Source of the DNA: Candidatus Eiseniibacteriota bacterium
Lineage (GTDB): Bacteria > Orphanbacterota > Orphanbacteria > Orphanbacterales > Orphanbacteraceae
Direction of reading: 5' to 3'
Length of the DNA stretch: 64,000 bases
Assembly (NCBI GenBank): GCA_029262235.1
Contig: JAJCZU010000008.1
Span: 186,001 to 250,000 of the forward strand
In this document: piece after piece, positions 42,582 to 51,378 of the stretch
How positions within the stretch are numbered: position 1 is the stretch's first letter
How the letters are laid out: the number at the start of each line of letters is the position of its first letter
The notes under the pieces: generated by a model
What the model was told of the DNA's origin: nothing
The model's database searches: none
What the model saw: only the letters and a program-made list of their open reading frames with translations
Position numbers and translations under genes: made by a program

Positions 42582-44653
42582 GGGCTTCCCTGCCGCGCGC
42601 CGAGCCGCGCGCGAATCGCCGCGTTCTCGGGGAATCGCGCCGCATAGTCGCGATAAAGAACGAGCGCCTCTTCGCCGCGGTCCGTCCGTTCCAGCACGGA
42701 GCCGTAGTCGAGAGCGATGTCGGCGCGATCGGGGTCGGCCGTGATCGCGCGCTCGAACGAACGCACGGCGCGATCGGGATCGTTCGCCTCGAAATAGAGA
42801 CGGCCGAGCGCGGCGAACGCGCCCGCGTCCTTCTCCATCGCAATCGATCGTTCGAGATCCGCCACTGCGCCCTTGCTGTCACCGGCCCGACCGCGCACGT
42901 AGCCGCGGTTTCGCACGATGTCCGCGCGCCAGGGCTCGAGTGCCTGTGCCTGCGTCAGCAGCGCTTCCGCCTGTCCGTAGCGCCGGTCGTCCGACGCGAA
43001 TGACGCCGCCAGAAGCCGCGCAGTCACGGAACCGGGGGCCTCGATGAGGGCGCGCGCGAATTCGTTCGCAATCTCCGCGCGTTCCGGTGCAAGACGCGTT
43101 TCGGGCACGCCGGTCACGGGATGAATGTGCTTGTAGTGCGGCAGTTCCCGCGCCAGCGCTTCGCCCCGCGACACGTAGAGCAGCGAACTGTCGTCGAACC
43201 AGACGAGCGCCATCTGCTCAGGATCGGGAAGTCGCGGCGCCGCCCAGCGGTAGTCCATCAGGATGTGCCCGATTCCGTACTGCTCGATAATCGCGTCCCA
43301 TTCATGCGAGCCGATATACGTGAGCGTCGGTTCGTGCAGCTGGCTGCGCCCGTCCGTGAACACGGGGCGCTCTCCCTGAAACCGCCAGATCAAATAGCCG
43401 CCGTAGAGATTCGAGTTGAACAGGTTGCCCGCCGGGTCGATGCGTTCGAGCGCGTCCGCGCCCGCCACCGGGGCAAGGCGCTCGTTGATGCCCGCACCCC
43501 ATACGTAAAGCCCGCGCGAGGCTTCGGTCGGCGCGGCCCGCACGATGAAGAACGCGAGAACCGCCGCCGCCAGCCCCGCGACAGCGCGCGCCGGAAGCGA
43601 CGCGAACCAGGGCGCGAGGGAACGCGCCGCATACGGCAGCGAGAGCACGAGAAAGAGCGGAAAGAGGCGCGCCGTTCGCAGCGTGATGAGCGCGATCGGC
43701 GCAAGAACGACAACGGCGACAGGATCCGCGCGCCGCGCGAGCGCGAGTGCGGCAATGCCCGCGATCCAGATCATGCGCCAGCGATCGAGTTCCCACGACA
43801 TCGGCCGCAGTTCCACGATCGCGAACTTCGCGTAGTCCTGCACGTGTCCGATCGCAAACGAAACATAGCGCAAGTGATTCGGATTCACGAAACTCGCGAG
43901 AAGCGCGATCGCGGTCCAGAGCGCGAGCTGCCTGCGACGCCCCGCGTCGAGCGAACTCCAGGCGGGCCGGTACATCGCCGCAAGCGTTTCGCCGACCAGG
44001 ATGCCCGCGAGCGTCAGCAGCCCGAACAGCACGCCGCTGTGAAACTGCACCCAGATGAACGTGACTACGGGAAGCCGGCGGAGCGAACGAGTGCTCGCGG
44101 GAGCGAGCTCTTCACTGTCGCGGCTCGGCCCTCCTGCGCGGAATCGAAGCACGATCGACCAGACGATCGCGAGGCCGAGATACGTGACGAGGTCGGGCCG
44201 GATGACGAAGCGAAAGCGCGCGAGAAGCAGCCCCGCAAAAAGAAGAGCGAGTGTGAGCGGCACGGACGCGCCGAACCGAAGCATCAGCGCGCCCAGAATC
44301 GAGAACGTGGCCCCCAGAATCGCGAGCTTGAGTGCGATGGTGCCCGTGGGACCCGCGGCGTCGTGCACGAGGTATGTCACCACCTCCCACGCCCACTGTG
44401 TCGGGGGGTAGCTTCGCCCCTCGCTCGTGAACGAAAACGGATCGGCGAAATGAAGCGACTTCGTTTCGAGCGTGTGCTTCCCGTTCGCGAGATGCCACCA
44501 GTAGTCGGGCGCGTTGACATGAAACCAGGCCAGACAGACGAGCGCGAGCAGCAGCGCGAGAGACACGAACACCACCGCGCCGACACTGCTCCGGTCGCCG
44601 CCGCGGGCGCCGTTTGTGCCGCCGCCACTCACATTCACGGGTTCGCGCGTCAT
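42578..44653 (-). CDS. Polytopic membrane protein with C-terminal TPRs
   Basis: 691 residues. An N-terminal helix is followed by the acidic DYWWHLANGKHTLE loop and about ten further helices (to about residue 370), which is the layout of GT-C type glycosyltransferases or related proteins of unknown substrate. A soluble domain (LFNSNLYGGYLIWRFQGERPVFTDGRSQLHEP split by polar residues) leads to TPR units in the last 150 residues (AEALLTQAQALEP, AFAALGRLYFEANDPDRAVRSFERAI). Its ATG overlaps the maf stop (ATGA). It is the last gene of the operon. Confidence 0.72.
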   Translation of the reverse strand: MTREPVNVSGGGTNGARGGDRSSVGAVVFVSLALLLALVCLAWFHVNAPDYWWHLANGKHTLETKSLHFADPFSFTSEGRSYPPTQWAWEVVTYLVHDAAGPTGTIALKLAILGATFSILGALMLRFGASVPLTLALLFAGLLLARFRFVIRPDLVTYLGLAIVWSIVLRFRAGGPSRDSEELAPASTRSLRRLPVVTFIWVQFHSGVLFGLLTLAGILVGETLAAMYRPAWSSLDAGRRRQLALWTAIALLASFVNPNHLRYVSFAIGHVQDYAKFAIVELRPMSWELDRWRMIWIAGIAALALARRADPVAVVVLAPIALITLRTARLFPLFLVLSLPYAARSLAPWFASLPARAVAGLAAAVLAFFIVRAAPTEASRGLYVWGAGINERLAPVAGADALERIDPAGNLFNSNLYGGYLIWRFQGERPVFTDGRSQLHEPTLTYIGSHEWDAIIEQYGIGHILMDYRWAAPRLPDPEQMALVWFDDSSLLYVSRGEALARELPHYKHIHPVTGVPETRLAPERAEIANEFARALIEAPGSVTARLLAASFASDDRRYGQAEALLTQAQALEPWRADIVRNRGYVRGRAGDSKGAVADLERSIAMEKDAGAFAALGRLYFEANDPDRAVRSFERAITADPDRADIALDYGSVLERTDRGEEALVLYRDYAARFPENAAIRARLGARQGSP

Positions 44654-45231
44654 GGGAGCACCGTCACGCCCGCGCGCTGCAGCAGTTTTGCAAGCTTGAT
44701 GAGCGGCAGCCCGATCCCGGAAGTCGGGTCGATCGAACGAATCTCTTCGAAAAGCGCGATCCCGAGCCCCTCGGTCTTGAAGGCGCCGGCGCAGTCGAGC
44801 ACGTCCTCCCTGTCGACGTACGCTTCGATCTCCTCACGCGCAAGCGGCCGCATGCGGAGCTCGACAATATCGACATCGCTCTCGACCCGCCCGTCCGCGA
44901 CTACCGCCACGCCGGTCACGAGTCGATGGGTGCGTCCGGCGAGCAGCATCAACGACTCGACGGCCCGCGCCCGCGTGCCCGGCTTCTCGAGCGCAACGCC
45001 GCTCACTTCGGGAATCTGGTCCGAGCCGATCACGACGGCGCCGGCATGAAGAGCGGCGACGGACTGCGCCTTCTCGATCGCGAGCATGACAACACGCTCC
45101 TCGACCGGCAAGTGATCGAACGCATGCTCGTCGCACACGGGCGGGATCGTTTCGTACTGCAGTTGAAGTCGGTCCAGAAGGGCGCGTCGGTAGCGTGATG
45201 TCGAGGCCAGAATGAGCGGGCGTTTGCTCAC
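44650..45231 (-). CDS. maf: Maf nucleotide pyrophosphatase
   Basis: 193 residues from a GTG at 45231 that overlaps the stop of the upstream gene (GTGA), a coupling that supports this start over the longer frame. Motifs: LILASTSRYRRALL, the catalytic IGSDQI, and KPGTRARAVESLMLLAGRTHRLVTG broken by charged residues, with GAFKTEGLGIALFEEI. Maf proteins hydrolyse non-canonical nucleoside triphosphates (m7GTP, dTTP/UTP). The Asp in GSDQ is the general base. Confidence 0.9.
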   Translation of the reverse strand: MSKRPLILASTSRYRRALLDRLQLQYETIPPVCDEHAFDHLPVEERVVMLAIEKAQSVAALHAGAVVIGSDQIPEVSGVALEKPGTRARAVESLMLLAGRTHRLVTGVAVVADGRVESDVDIVELRMRPLAREEIEAYVDREDVLDCAGAFKTEGLGIALFEEIRSIDPTSGIGLPLIKLAKLLQRAGVTVLP

Positions 45232-46235
45232 GAATCGGCTTTCCTGCGCGGAGCAAGGCTCGTTTGTATCGTGCGGCGGATCCACCCGCCGAGCTTCTCG
45301 GAGTCGTCCCCGCCACCCGCGGCTTCGGGCAGTTCGCTGATCTTGATCTCGGCGCGCGCGGCGCTCTTGTGTCCACCCGCGCTTCCGATGTCACCGAACG
45401 CGTCCCGCACGGCTTTGCCCACATCAGTGCGCGATCCCTTGCCGCGCAGAATCACGATCACGCGATTCCGGTACGTGCTCGCCACGGCGACCACCTGCAC
45501 GTCTTCGACGCCGATAAAAGTGTCTGCAAGGATCACGAGGCTGTCGCCCTGCACCGGACCTTCGAGAAATACGAACAAGAACTTCTTTCGCACCTGAATG
45601 AGCGGGACCGCGCGACCGATCAGATCGAGATCCGTGCGGGCAATTCTTTCATACTCGATCTGGCGAAGGCTTCGCATGTTCGCGAGCGGAAGCAGATGCG
45701 CATACGCGCTCACGTCTTTCCGCGAGGTCGAGCGCGTCAGCCCGTTCGTGTCTGTCTTGATGCCGAAGCAAAGAGCGGTGGCGAGCGGCGAAGGAATCTT
45801 GATCTTCCCGCGCACGAGGTACTCGGTCATCATTGTGGCCGTCGCGCCGATCTTCGGGCGTATGTCCGTGTACGCGGCCACCGACGGGGTAAGCAGCGGA
45901 TGATGATCGATCACGATGTCGACCTTCGGAAGCGTGACACCGTCGAAGTGATCGGGCTGCCCGTCCACAATGGCGACCTTCGAATAGCTCGACATATCAA
46001 TCTTGTCGAGGCGCTCGCTTTTTATCTTGAGGATGCGAACCATGGCCCGGTTGTCGAGACGCTGGACCTCGCCGACATGAGCCACCTGGCTCGACTGCAC
46101 CTTCCCCGTCACGATGCGCTTCAGCGCCCATGCGGAAGAAAGCGCGTCGGGGTCCGGCTTCATGATGATGAGAAGACGATCCGATGGCGAAAGGACCGCG
46201 TAAAGGTCCTTGAGGTGTTTAGGGGTGTGCGCCAT
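45228..46235 (-). CDS. DHH-family phosphoesterase
   Basis: 335 residues from the ATG at 46235; the longer frame upstream has no start signal. Motif I KPDPDALSSAWAL, motif II DGQPDHF, the DHH motif VDIVIDHHP, motif IV (IKTDTNGLTR) and the DHHA1 GGH loop SAGGHKSAA. This is the nanoRNase/pAp phosphatase-like layout, which degrades short oligonucleotides or pAp. Its stop is coupled to maf. The first DHH Asp cluster is slightly altered (DPDA), as in many relatives. Confidence 0.85.
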   Translation of the reverse strand: MAHTPKHLKDLYAVLSPSDRLLIIMKPDPDALSSAWALKRIVTGKVQSSQVAHVGEVQRLDNRAMVRILKIKSERLDKIDMSSYSKVAIVDGQPDHFDGVTLPKVDIVIDHHPLLTPSVAAYTDIRPKIGATATMMTEYLVRGKIKIPSPLATALCFGIKTDTNGLTRSTSRKDVSAYAHLLPLANMRSLRQIEYERIARTDLDLIGRAVPLIQVRKKFLFVFLEGPVQGDSLVILADTFIGVEDVQVVAVASTYRNRVIVILRGKGSRTDVGKAVRDAFGDIGSAGGHKSAARAEIKISELPEAAGGGDDSEKLGGWIRRTIQTSLAPRRKADS

Positions 46236-46257
46236 GCGATCCGATCGTTCGTACGCT

Positions 46258-47385
46258 CTAGAGATTGCCCGGATTGAGGCCGTCGAGCTCGGGGAGCACG
46301 AAGATACCGTCTTTCCGGATGAGGCGGTCGTCGAAGTAGATCTCGCCGCCGCCATACTCGGGCGTTTGAATCAGGACCATGTCCCAGTGAACTGTCGAGC
46401 GGTTCGAGTTGTCCGCGTCGTCATAAGCACTGCCGACCGCCATATGAAGCGAGCCGCCGATTTTCTCGTCGAACAGAATGTCGCACATGGGGTTCTTGAT
46501 CTTCGGGTTGAAACCGAGCGAGAACTCCCCGACATAACGCGAGCCGTCATCCGAGTCGAGAATCTTCGCGAGAGCTTCGTTGTTCGATGACGAGAAGTCG
46601 ACGATCTTGCCGTCTTTGTAAACCAGCTTGATGTTTTCGAACTTCGTCCCGTGATAAATCGTCTGCGAGTTGAACGCGATCACACCCTGAATGCTGTCTT
46701 TGACCGGCGCCGTAAAACATTCGCCGTCGGGAATGTTGCGGAGCCCGGAACACGGAACCGTCGGAATCCCCTTGATCGAAAACTGCAGATTCGTTTCGCC
46801 GGGCCCTTTGATGTGCACTTTGTCAGTGGCATCCATCAGCTTGACGAGCGGCTTCACGGCTTCGCCCATCCGCGCGTAATCGACCAGCACGACATCGAAA
46901 TAGAAATCTTCGAACTTGTCCGTACTCATGCCGGCCTGCTGCGCCATCGACGGCGTCGGCCACCGGAGCACGACCCACTTCGTGTTCGGCACGCGCACTT
47001 TGCCGTGCACGTTCGCGAACACGTTCTTCTGATAGCTCTGCATCTTCTCGGAGGGAATGTCGGCGAACTCCGTGGTATTCCACGATCCACGGATCCCGAT
47101 GTACGCCTGTACCTGCTCCATCTGGAAACGCTCGATCTTCCCGATCAGCTTCATGCGTTCTTCGATTTGCGCCGGGCTCCCGATATTGTAGAGGTCGCGC
47201 TGCACCTGGTTGTCTTTCCAGTGCACGATCGGAATCCCGCCGGCGTCGGATGCGGCCCGAATCAGGGCGGTCACCATCGAGCGCGGAATGTCGAAGGCTT
47301 CGATCAGAACGACCTCGCCCTTCTTGAGCTCGACCGAATGCTCGATCAGCAGCTCCGCAAGCTTTGTTTCTCTCGGGTCTGTCAT
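46258..47385 (-). CDS. M29-family aminopeptidase
   Basis: 375 residues, typical M29 length. It has the family pattern: KLAELLIEHSVELKKGEVVLIEAFD, GIPIVHWKDNQV, a central substrate region GPGETNLQFSIKGIPTVPC, a metal-binding Glu/His set near the C-terminus (YVGEFSLGFNP, GSLHMAVGSAYDD, STVHWDMV). M29 enzymes are cytoplasmic metallo-aminopeptidases. Third gene of the phosphate operon, 27 bases after the PhoU-like gene and 22 bases before the DHH gene. Confidence 0.88.
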   Translation of the reverse strand: MTDPRETKLAELLIEHSVELKKGEVVLIEAFDIPRSMVTALIRAASDAGGIPIVHWKDNQVQRDLYNIGSPAQIEERMKLIGKIERFQMEQVQAYIGIRGSWNTTEFADIPSEKMQSYQKNVFANVHGKVRVPNTKWVVLRWPTPSMAQQAGMSTDKFEDFYFDVVLVDYARMGEAVKPLVKLMDATDKVHIKGPGETNLQFSIKGIPTVPCSGLRNIPDGECFTAPVKDSIQGVIAFNSQTIYHGTKFENIKLVYKDGKIVDFSSSNNEALAKILDSDDGSRYVGEFSLGFNPKIKNPMCDILFDEKIGGSLHMAVGSAYDDADNSNRSTVHWDMVLIQTPEYGGGEIYFDDRLIRKDGIFVLPELDGLNPGNL

Positions 47386-47412
47386 GATTCCTCCAGAGGC
47401 GGGTACGGCAGC

Positions 47413-48090
47413 CTACTCGCTCGGATCCGGGTCCTCGTCGTAATAGTCGATCTGATCGATCGGAAGCACGACGGTCGTGGCGATGTTCGTAAGGTGGCCG
47501 GCAATTCGTTTGTAGTAGCGGAAGATCAGCGCGAACGCCACGATGTTCCGGAACGGCTTCTCGGTCGCCATGTATCCGTCGACATACTTGTCGCAACGCT
47601 TCGCGAGAGGTCCGTTGATTTCGATGATCTTGCGGGCGCGCCCCTCGTCCTGTACGCGGAAACTGTCGACCGCGAGATTCATCATTTCGAGGATCTCTTC
47701 GCGCATGACCCGCAGCTGCTTCTGGTCTTCTTCCGGACCTTCGCCCGGCACGAGCAACTCGATGGCTTCAAACATGTTCTTACAGTAGTCGCCGATCCGC
47801 TCCGCATCCTTCACAACGCTCATCAGAATCAGCGACGCCGTAATGTCGCTCTTCGGATTCACCGTGAGATGCTCGACGATCCGACGCCGAATACGCTGCT
47901 GCTGCAGATTGATATTGTGATCGACGTCGTAAAATTTCTGCTTCGTCGAGCTGATTTCCTCGCCGGCCATCCAGCGGTCCGTCAGCTCCTGAAACATGAA
48001 GCGCCCGTCAACGAGCATGCCGAGAAAGTCGTCGCTCATCTGGGAGAGCAGCGATTTCCCGGACCAGATTTTCATTAGTTGCTTGAACAT
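47413..48090 (-). CDS. PhoU-like phosphate regulator
   Basis: 225 residues, all-helical, with two repeated three-helix units typical of PhoU: RRIVEHLTVNPKSDITASLILMSVVKDAERIGDYCKNM split into helices, and PFRNIVAFALIFRYYKRIAGHLTNIATTVVLPI. The conserved D/E-xxx-D metal motifs are in VKDAERIGDYC and RIAGHLTNI. It is 18 bases from the transporter gene; PhoU proteins control phosphate uptake systems, so it probably gates the Na/Pi transporter. Confidence 0.88.
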   Translation of the reverse strand: MFKQLMKIWSGKSLLSQMSDDFLGMLVDGRFMFQELTDRWMAGEEISSTKQKFYDVDHNINLQQQRIRRRIVEHLTVNPKSDITASLILMSVVKDAERIGDYCKNMFEAIELLVPGEGPEEDQKQLRVMREEILEMMNLAVDSFRVQDEGRARKIIEINGPLAKRCDKYVDGYMATEKPFRNIVAFALIFRYYKRIAGHLTNIATTVVLPIDQIDYYDEDPDPSE

Positions 48091-48108
48091 CGTCGTAGCT
48101 TTCCCGGC

Positions 48109-49248
48109 CTAAATGCCTTTGATCATATTGTATACGAGAACCATCACGAGTGGGAGTCCAAAGAAAATGCCCAGAACGTAAACAAGCGCGTACCGCTTGG
48201 ACTTGACCGCCATCGAGGCGAACCGCGTGGCCATGCGGGGCGGCAGTACGCGCAGGGCGGGCACTGCCAGGAAGATGACCATTCCCGAAACGTTGAACAG
48301 GAAGTGAACGAGCGCGATGGTCAGCGCCTCGGGGCGGTCGGCCGCGAGCGACGCCAGGATCGAAGTGAAAGTGGTGCCGATATTGGCGCCCATCGTGATG
48401 TAGAAGACCTGCTGAAGCTGCACGAGGTTGGCCGCGATCAGCGGGATCATGAACGAGGTCGTGATGCTCGAGGATTGCACGAGAAACGTGACCGCGAAGC
48501 CGAGCAGAATTCCGAACAGCGGGCTTCTCGTGACGAAACGGTCGATCACGTTTTCCACCGTGGAAGTCAAAGTCGCCCGCAGCACTTTGACGAGTCCGCT
48601 GAGACAGAGAAAGAGAAGACCGAGCGAAACCACGATCAGCACGATCGCCGCAATCTGCGGCGAGAGCTGCATGATGCTGGTATCACCTGTCAGAAAATGC
48701 TCGCACCATTTCACGACCGGCTTCGTGATGACTTTCACCGGGCTCGTGAATTCCGCGCCGGATGAACTTCCGTGCAGAAGCTGCGTCGCCCACGTCGCCG
48801 TCTTTCTCAAGAATCCGGTCGCAATTTCGAGCGGAAGAAAAAAGAGCACGAGCATGAAGTTGAAGAAATCGTGAACGGTGGCGCCGGCAAAAGCGCGTTC
48901 GAACTCTTCGTCACGGGTCAGGTGCCCCATCGAAACGAGTGTGTTCGTGACAGTGGTCCCGATATTCGCGCCCATGATGAGCGGAACGGCCGCCTGCACT
49001 CCAAGGGTCCCCGCAGACACGAGGCCGACCACGAGCGAAGTCGTAAACGATGACGACTGCACGAGCGCGGTGGCGAGAATCCCGACGAAAAGGCCGACAA
49101 ACGGATTCTCGGTATGAGCGAACAGCGATTCCGCAAACTCTTTACCAAGCAGCTTGAAAGCCCCGCTCAGCAGCGAGATGCTGAGCAGGAATCCATATAA
49201 TAGAAGGACAATGGAAAGTACGTTCGTGAATTGCTGTGGTTTTCGCAT
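48109..49248 (-). CDS. Na/Pi cotransporter-family protein
   Basis: 379 residues, about nine membrane helices, with the duplicated QSSS signature: ALVQSSSFTTSLVVGLV and FLVQSSSITTSFMIPLI, each followed by a GANIGTT motif (MGANIGTTVTNTLVS, MGANIGTTFTSILAS). This is the NptA-type sodium-dependent phosphate transporter fold; direction in bacteria may be uptake or efflux. First gene of the six-gene operon. A perfect 18-base palindrome lies 23 bases upstream of the start. Confidence 0.92.
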   Translation of the reverse strand: MRKPQQFTNVLSIVLLLYGFLLSISLLSGAFKLLGKEFAESLFAHTENPFVGLFVGILATALVQSSSFTTSLVVGLVSAGTLGVQAAVPLIMGANIGTTVTNTLVSMGHLTRDEEFERAFAGATVHDFFNFMLVLFFLPLEIATGFLRKTATWATQLLHGSSSGAEFTSPVKVITKPVVKWCEHFLTGDTSIMQLSPQIAAIVLIVVSLGLLFLCLSGLVKVLRATLTSTVENVIDRFVTRSPLFGILLGFAVTFLVQSSSITTSFMIPLIAANLVQLQQVFYITMGANIGTTFTSILASLAADRPEALTIALVHFLFNVSGMVIFLAVPALRVLPPRMATRFASMAVKSKRYALVYVLGIFFGLPLVMVLVYNMIKGI

Positions 49249-49271
49249 GGTTCTCGCAGCGATCTTTCGTT

Positions 49272-49289
49272 TTCAGAGTCGACTCTGAA
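49272..49289. promoter_or_regulatory. Perfect 18-base palindrome upstream of the phosphate operon
   Basis: TTCAGAGTCGACTCTGAA, perfect dyad without spacer, 23 bases before the transporter start. Good operator candidate, probably overlapping the promoter. It does not match the PHO-box direct repeat known from E. coli. Confidence 0.5.
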
Positions 49290-49414
49290 TGGGTCGCGAT
49301 TGTTTTCAGCTTACGAGGTGAACCCGAAACCGGTCCTGGCTGCCGGGAGGCGAGTCATCGATGTGTAGACAGTCCGCAAACGGTATCAAATTACGCGGCG
49401 GGAGGAATAGTACT

Positions 49415-50944
49415 TTATCCGCGCTCGGGGAGTGACCGCCAGACCGGCCCGTTGCGCCCGGCACGGTTCCTCTTTTCGAGCCGGAAGAGATGCGCGAGAA
49501 CCGATCGCTCCGCGAGCGCCTGCAGATCCGGTGATACGTCCGTATATGCCTTTTCTACAATCGCTTGAGTCGTTGCCGGGCCTTCGTTCAGAACGGCCAG
49601 TATCGCCGCCTCACGCGCCATTCTGTGATCCACATACCGCCCGATCAGGCCCGCGGGATCACCGACAACGGCGCCATGCCCCCCGATCAGAATCCACGCG
49701 TCCAGCGCGCGCAGTTTCTCGAGAGAGGCGAGATAGTCGTCCATGTCGCCGTTCGGCGGATTCACGAGCACGGAACCGTGCCCGAGTACATGATCTCCCG
49801 CGATCAGAACGCGGGTCGACTCTTCGAAAAACGCCAGATGCCCCGGCGCGTGACCGGGCGTGTGCACCGCCAGCAGTGTCCGCTCCCGCGGGCCGGCCAG
49901 GCGGATTCGCTCGCTGTCCTCGATCGCACGATCGAACGTGAAGTCAGGGAGCAGGTCGATCGTGGCCTGATGGGCCTCGACAGGGATGCCGTACCTTTCG
50001 CGTGCCGCCCGCACCGCCCCGATGTGATCCGGATGATGATGCGTCAGCAGAATTCGTGACGGCGTGCGCCCCTTCTCCGCCAGATCATCGATCATCGCGA
50101 ACAGGACGCGCTGCTCGTCCCGGTCCTCAGGAGCGGGATCGATGAGGGCCATCTCCCCTTCGCCGAACAGAATCGTGTTCGTATGCGTCGCCGGGGGGAG
50201 CGTCCGCGTCTGCAGCGGGACGAGCACGACGCCCGCGAGAATCTCGATCCGTCGCGTCGGCTCCCCGTGCGCTCCCCCGTGCGCGAGCGCGCGCTCCGCC
50301 ACCTCACCGAGACTCCCCCCCGGCTCGATCGCTTCGAGCGTCGCCCTCGTGGGCGGCACGAGCAGAATCTCCAGCGAGCGCCATCTCGCGAGCGCCTCCC
50401 CCGCCGGCATCCAGTCCCAGCCCGCGATTTCCGGCGAGCGAAGGGAGATCTCCCTCTTCTCGCTCACGTCGACCAGAAAGAAATGCGTGTCGAACCGCCG
50501 AAACGAGAACGGGGGTGTCAGCCAGTTTCCGGCGGAAACGAACCCGCGCGCGTCAAGAGAGAGCCCCGCCTCTTCGAGGAGAGTCGCAAGCGGCGTCCCG
50601 TCGCGCTCGTACCGGTCCCAGAGTGCGCGCTGCTCCGCGGGCGGAATCGCCGGTTCCGCGAGCAGAATCGACGTTTCCTCGAAGAGCTCGCGGAGCGCCG
50701 CGGCCCGCAGGCCCCCGGAATCACCGCCCAGGACCGGGAGATCCACGTCCGCGCGGTCGACCACGCCGCCGGGAAAACCGTGAAAGCCTCCCAGGAACGG
50801 CTGACTGGCCGAGCGACGAACCAGGAGCACGTCTTTTCCGTCCCGCAGCACGACGGTGGCCGCGCGGCGCGGCTTGCGGGTTTTTTCGCTCGCGCTTCGG
50901 GTCAGATCACCCAAGGTGATACTCCGTGCCCCCCTGGGGGCCAA
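49415..50944 (-). CDS. Fusion of Nudix hydrolase and metallo-beta-lactamase-fold hydrolase
   Basis: 509 residues. The N-terminal Nudix domain (about 25-215) has the box G-x5-E-x7-REUxEE in SGGLRAAALRELFEETSI and GGFHGFPGG. The C-terminal MBL domain (about 230-430) has HHHPDH in LTHHHPDHIG, the further ligands in HTPGHAPGH and AGDHVLG, and IGGHG. A winged-helix-like tail (YVDHRMAREAAILAVLNEGP, VLAHLF) follows, as in LACTB2-type MBL proteins that are nucleases. A combined nucleotide/RNA clean-up role is plausible but not shown. Confidence 0.88.
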   Translation of the reverse strand: MAPRGARSITLGDLTRSASEKTRKPRRAATVVLRDGKDVLLVRRSASQPFLGGFHGFPGGVVDRADVDLPVLGGDSGGLRAAALRELFEETSILLAEPAIPPAEQRALWDRYERDGTPLATLLEEAGLSLDARGFVSAGNWLTPPFSFRRFDTHFFLVDVSEKREISLRSPEIAGWDWMPAGEALARWRSLEILLVPPTRATLEAIEPGGSLGEVAERALAHGGAHGEPTRRIEILAGVVLVPLQTRTLPPATHTNTILFGEGEMALIDPAPEDRDEQRVLFAMIDDLAEKGRTPSRILLTHHHPDHIGAVRAARERYGIPVEAHQATIDLLPDFTFDRAIEDSERIRLAGPRERTLLAVHTPGHAPGHLAFFEESTRVLIAGDHVLGHGSVLVNPPNGDMDDYLASLEKLRALDAWILIGGHGAVVGDPAGLIGRYVDHRMAREAAILAVLNEGPATTQAIVEKAYTDVSPDLQALAERSVLAHLFRLEKRNRAGRNGPVWRSLPERG

Positions 50945-51221
50945 TTCCGTAAACTATGGTGCATGCAGTCAAAATATGACAACTCCTGTAGACAGTTCAC
51001 GCCTTTTGCCCGCCTCCTGGGTTGACGCTCGAAGCGATTCATTTTGAAAGAGTTAGGGCAATTGCCGGGGATTCGGTCACCACTTGCTAACTTTGGTTGT
51101 CAGTTCAATCTTGATATGGAAGCGGCCTCTCGCTCTCATGCCGACATCCAATCCACGTTAAATACAACAAATCCATGTCGTTGTCCGTAAAAATTCTTTT
51201 ATTCCTTTGTGACTGCAATGC

Positions 51222-51237
51222 TGGCACAACCGTTGCA
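51222..51237 (+). promoter_or_regulatory. Consensus sigma-54 promoter
   Basis: TGGCACAACCGTTGCA. The -24 TGGCAC and -12 TTGCA match the consensus fully, with GG and GC at the correct spacing (GG 51223-51224, GC 51235-51236). The predicted start is near 51248. The nearest downstream protein gene is ispH at 51633, beyond four terminators. Confidence 0.8.
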
Positions 51238-51247
51238 TTAACCAAGT

Positions 51248-51378
51248 GCATGGCCGAACGGGAGACCGGCCTGATCGAATACCTCGGCTTCGCATGTTGT
51301 TGCTTTCCTCAATGGGGGAGCGTGGGGAGGCAGTGACTTCGCCGAGGATTGAGAGGGAGCCTTCGGGCTCCCTTTTTT
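51248..51378 (+). ncRNA. Predicted sigma-54-dependent small RNA (about 131 nt)
   Basis: Runs from the predicted start to the end of the first terminator T run. It holds an arm pair CCTCGGC (51282-51288) and GCCGAGG (51341-51347) enclosing 52 bases, a short GGCCG/CGGCC pair, and the terminator GGGAGCC-TTCG-GGCTCCC-T6. It may instead be the 5' leader of a longer transcript, or encode the peptide at 51250-51336. No expression evidence. Confidence 0.4.
51250..51336 (+). CDS. Possible 28-codon leader peptide with three consecutive Cys codons
   Basis: Reads MAERETGLIEYLGF, then A, then CCC (codons at 51295-51303), then FPQWGSVGRQ and stop. It would begin two bases after the predicted start of transcription, hence leaderless, with no ribosome site. 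A run of identical amino-acid codons before a terminator is the pattern of attenuation leaders, but this could be chance. Confidence 0.2.
   Translation: MAERETGLIEYLGFACCCFPQWGSVGRQ

Noticed and set aside
43121-45049. A 642-residue plus-strand frame opposite the membrane-TPR and maf genes
   Set aside because: Arg/Glu-rich antisense shadow of recognisable minus-strand genes.
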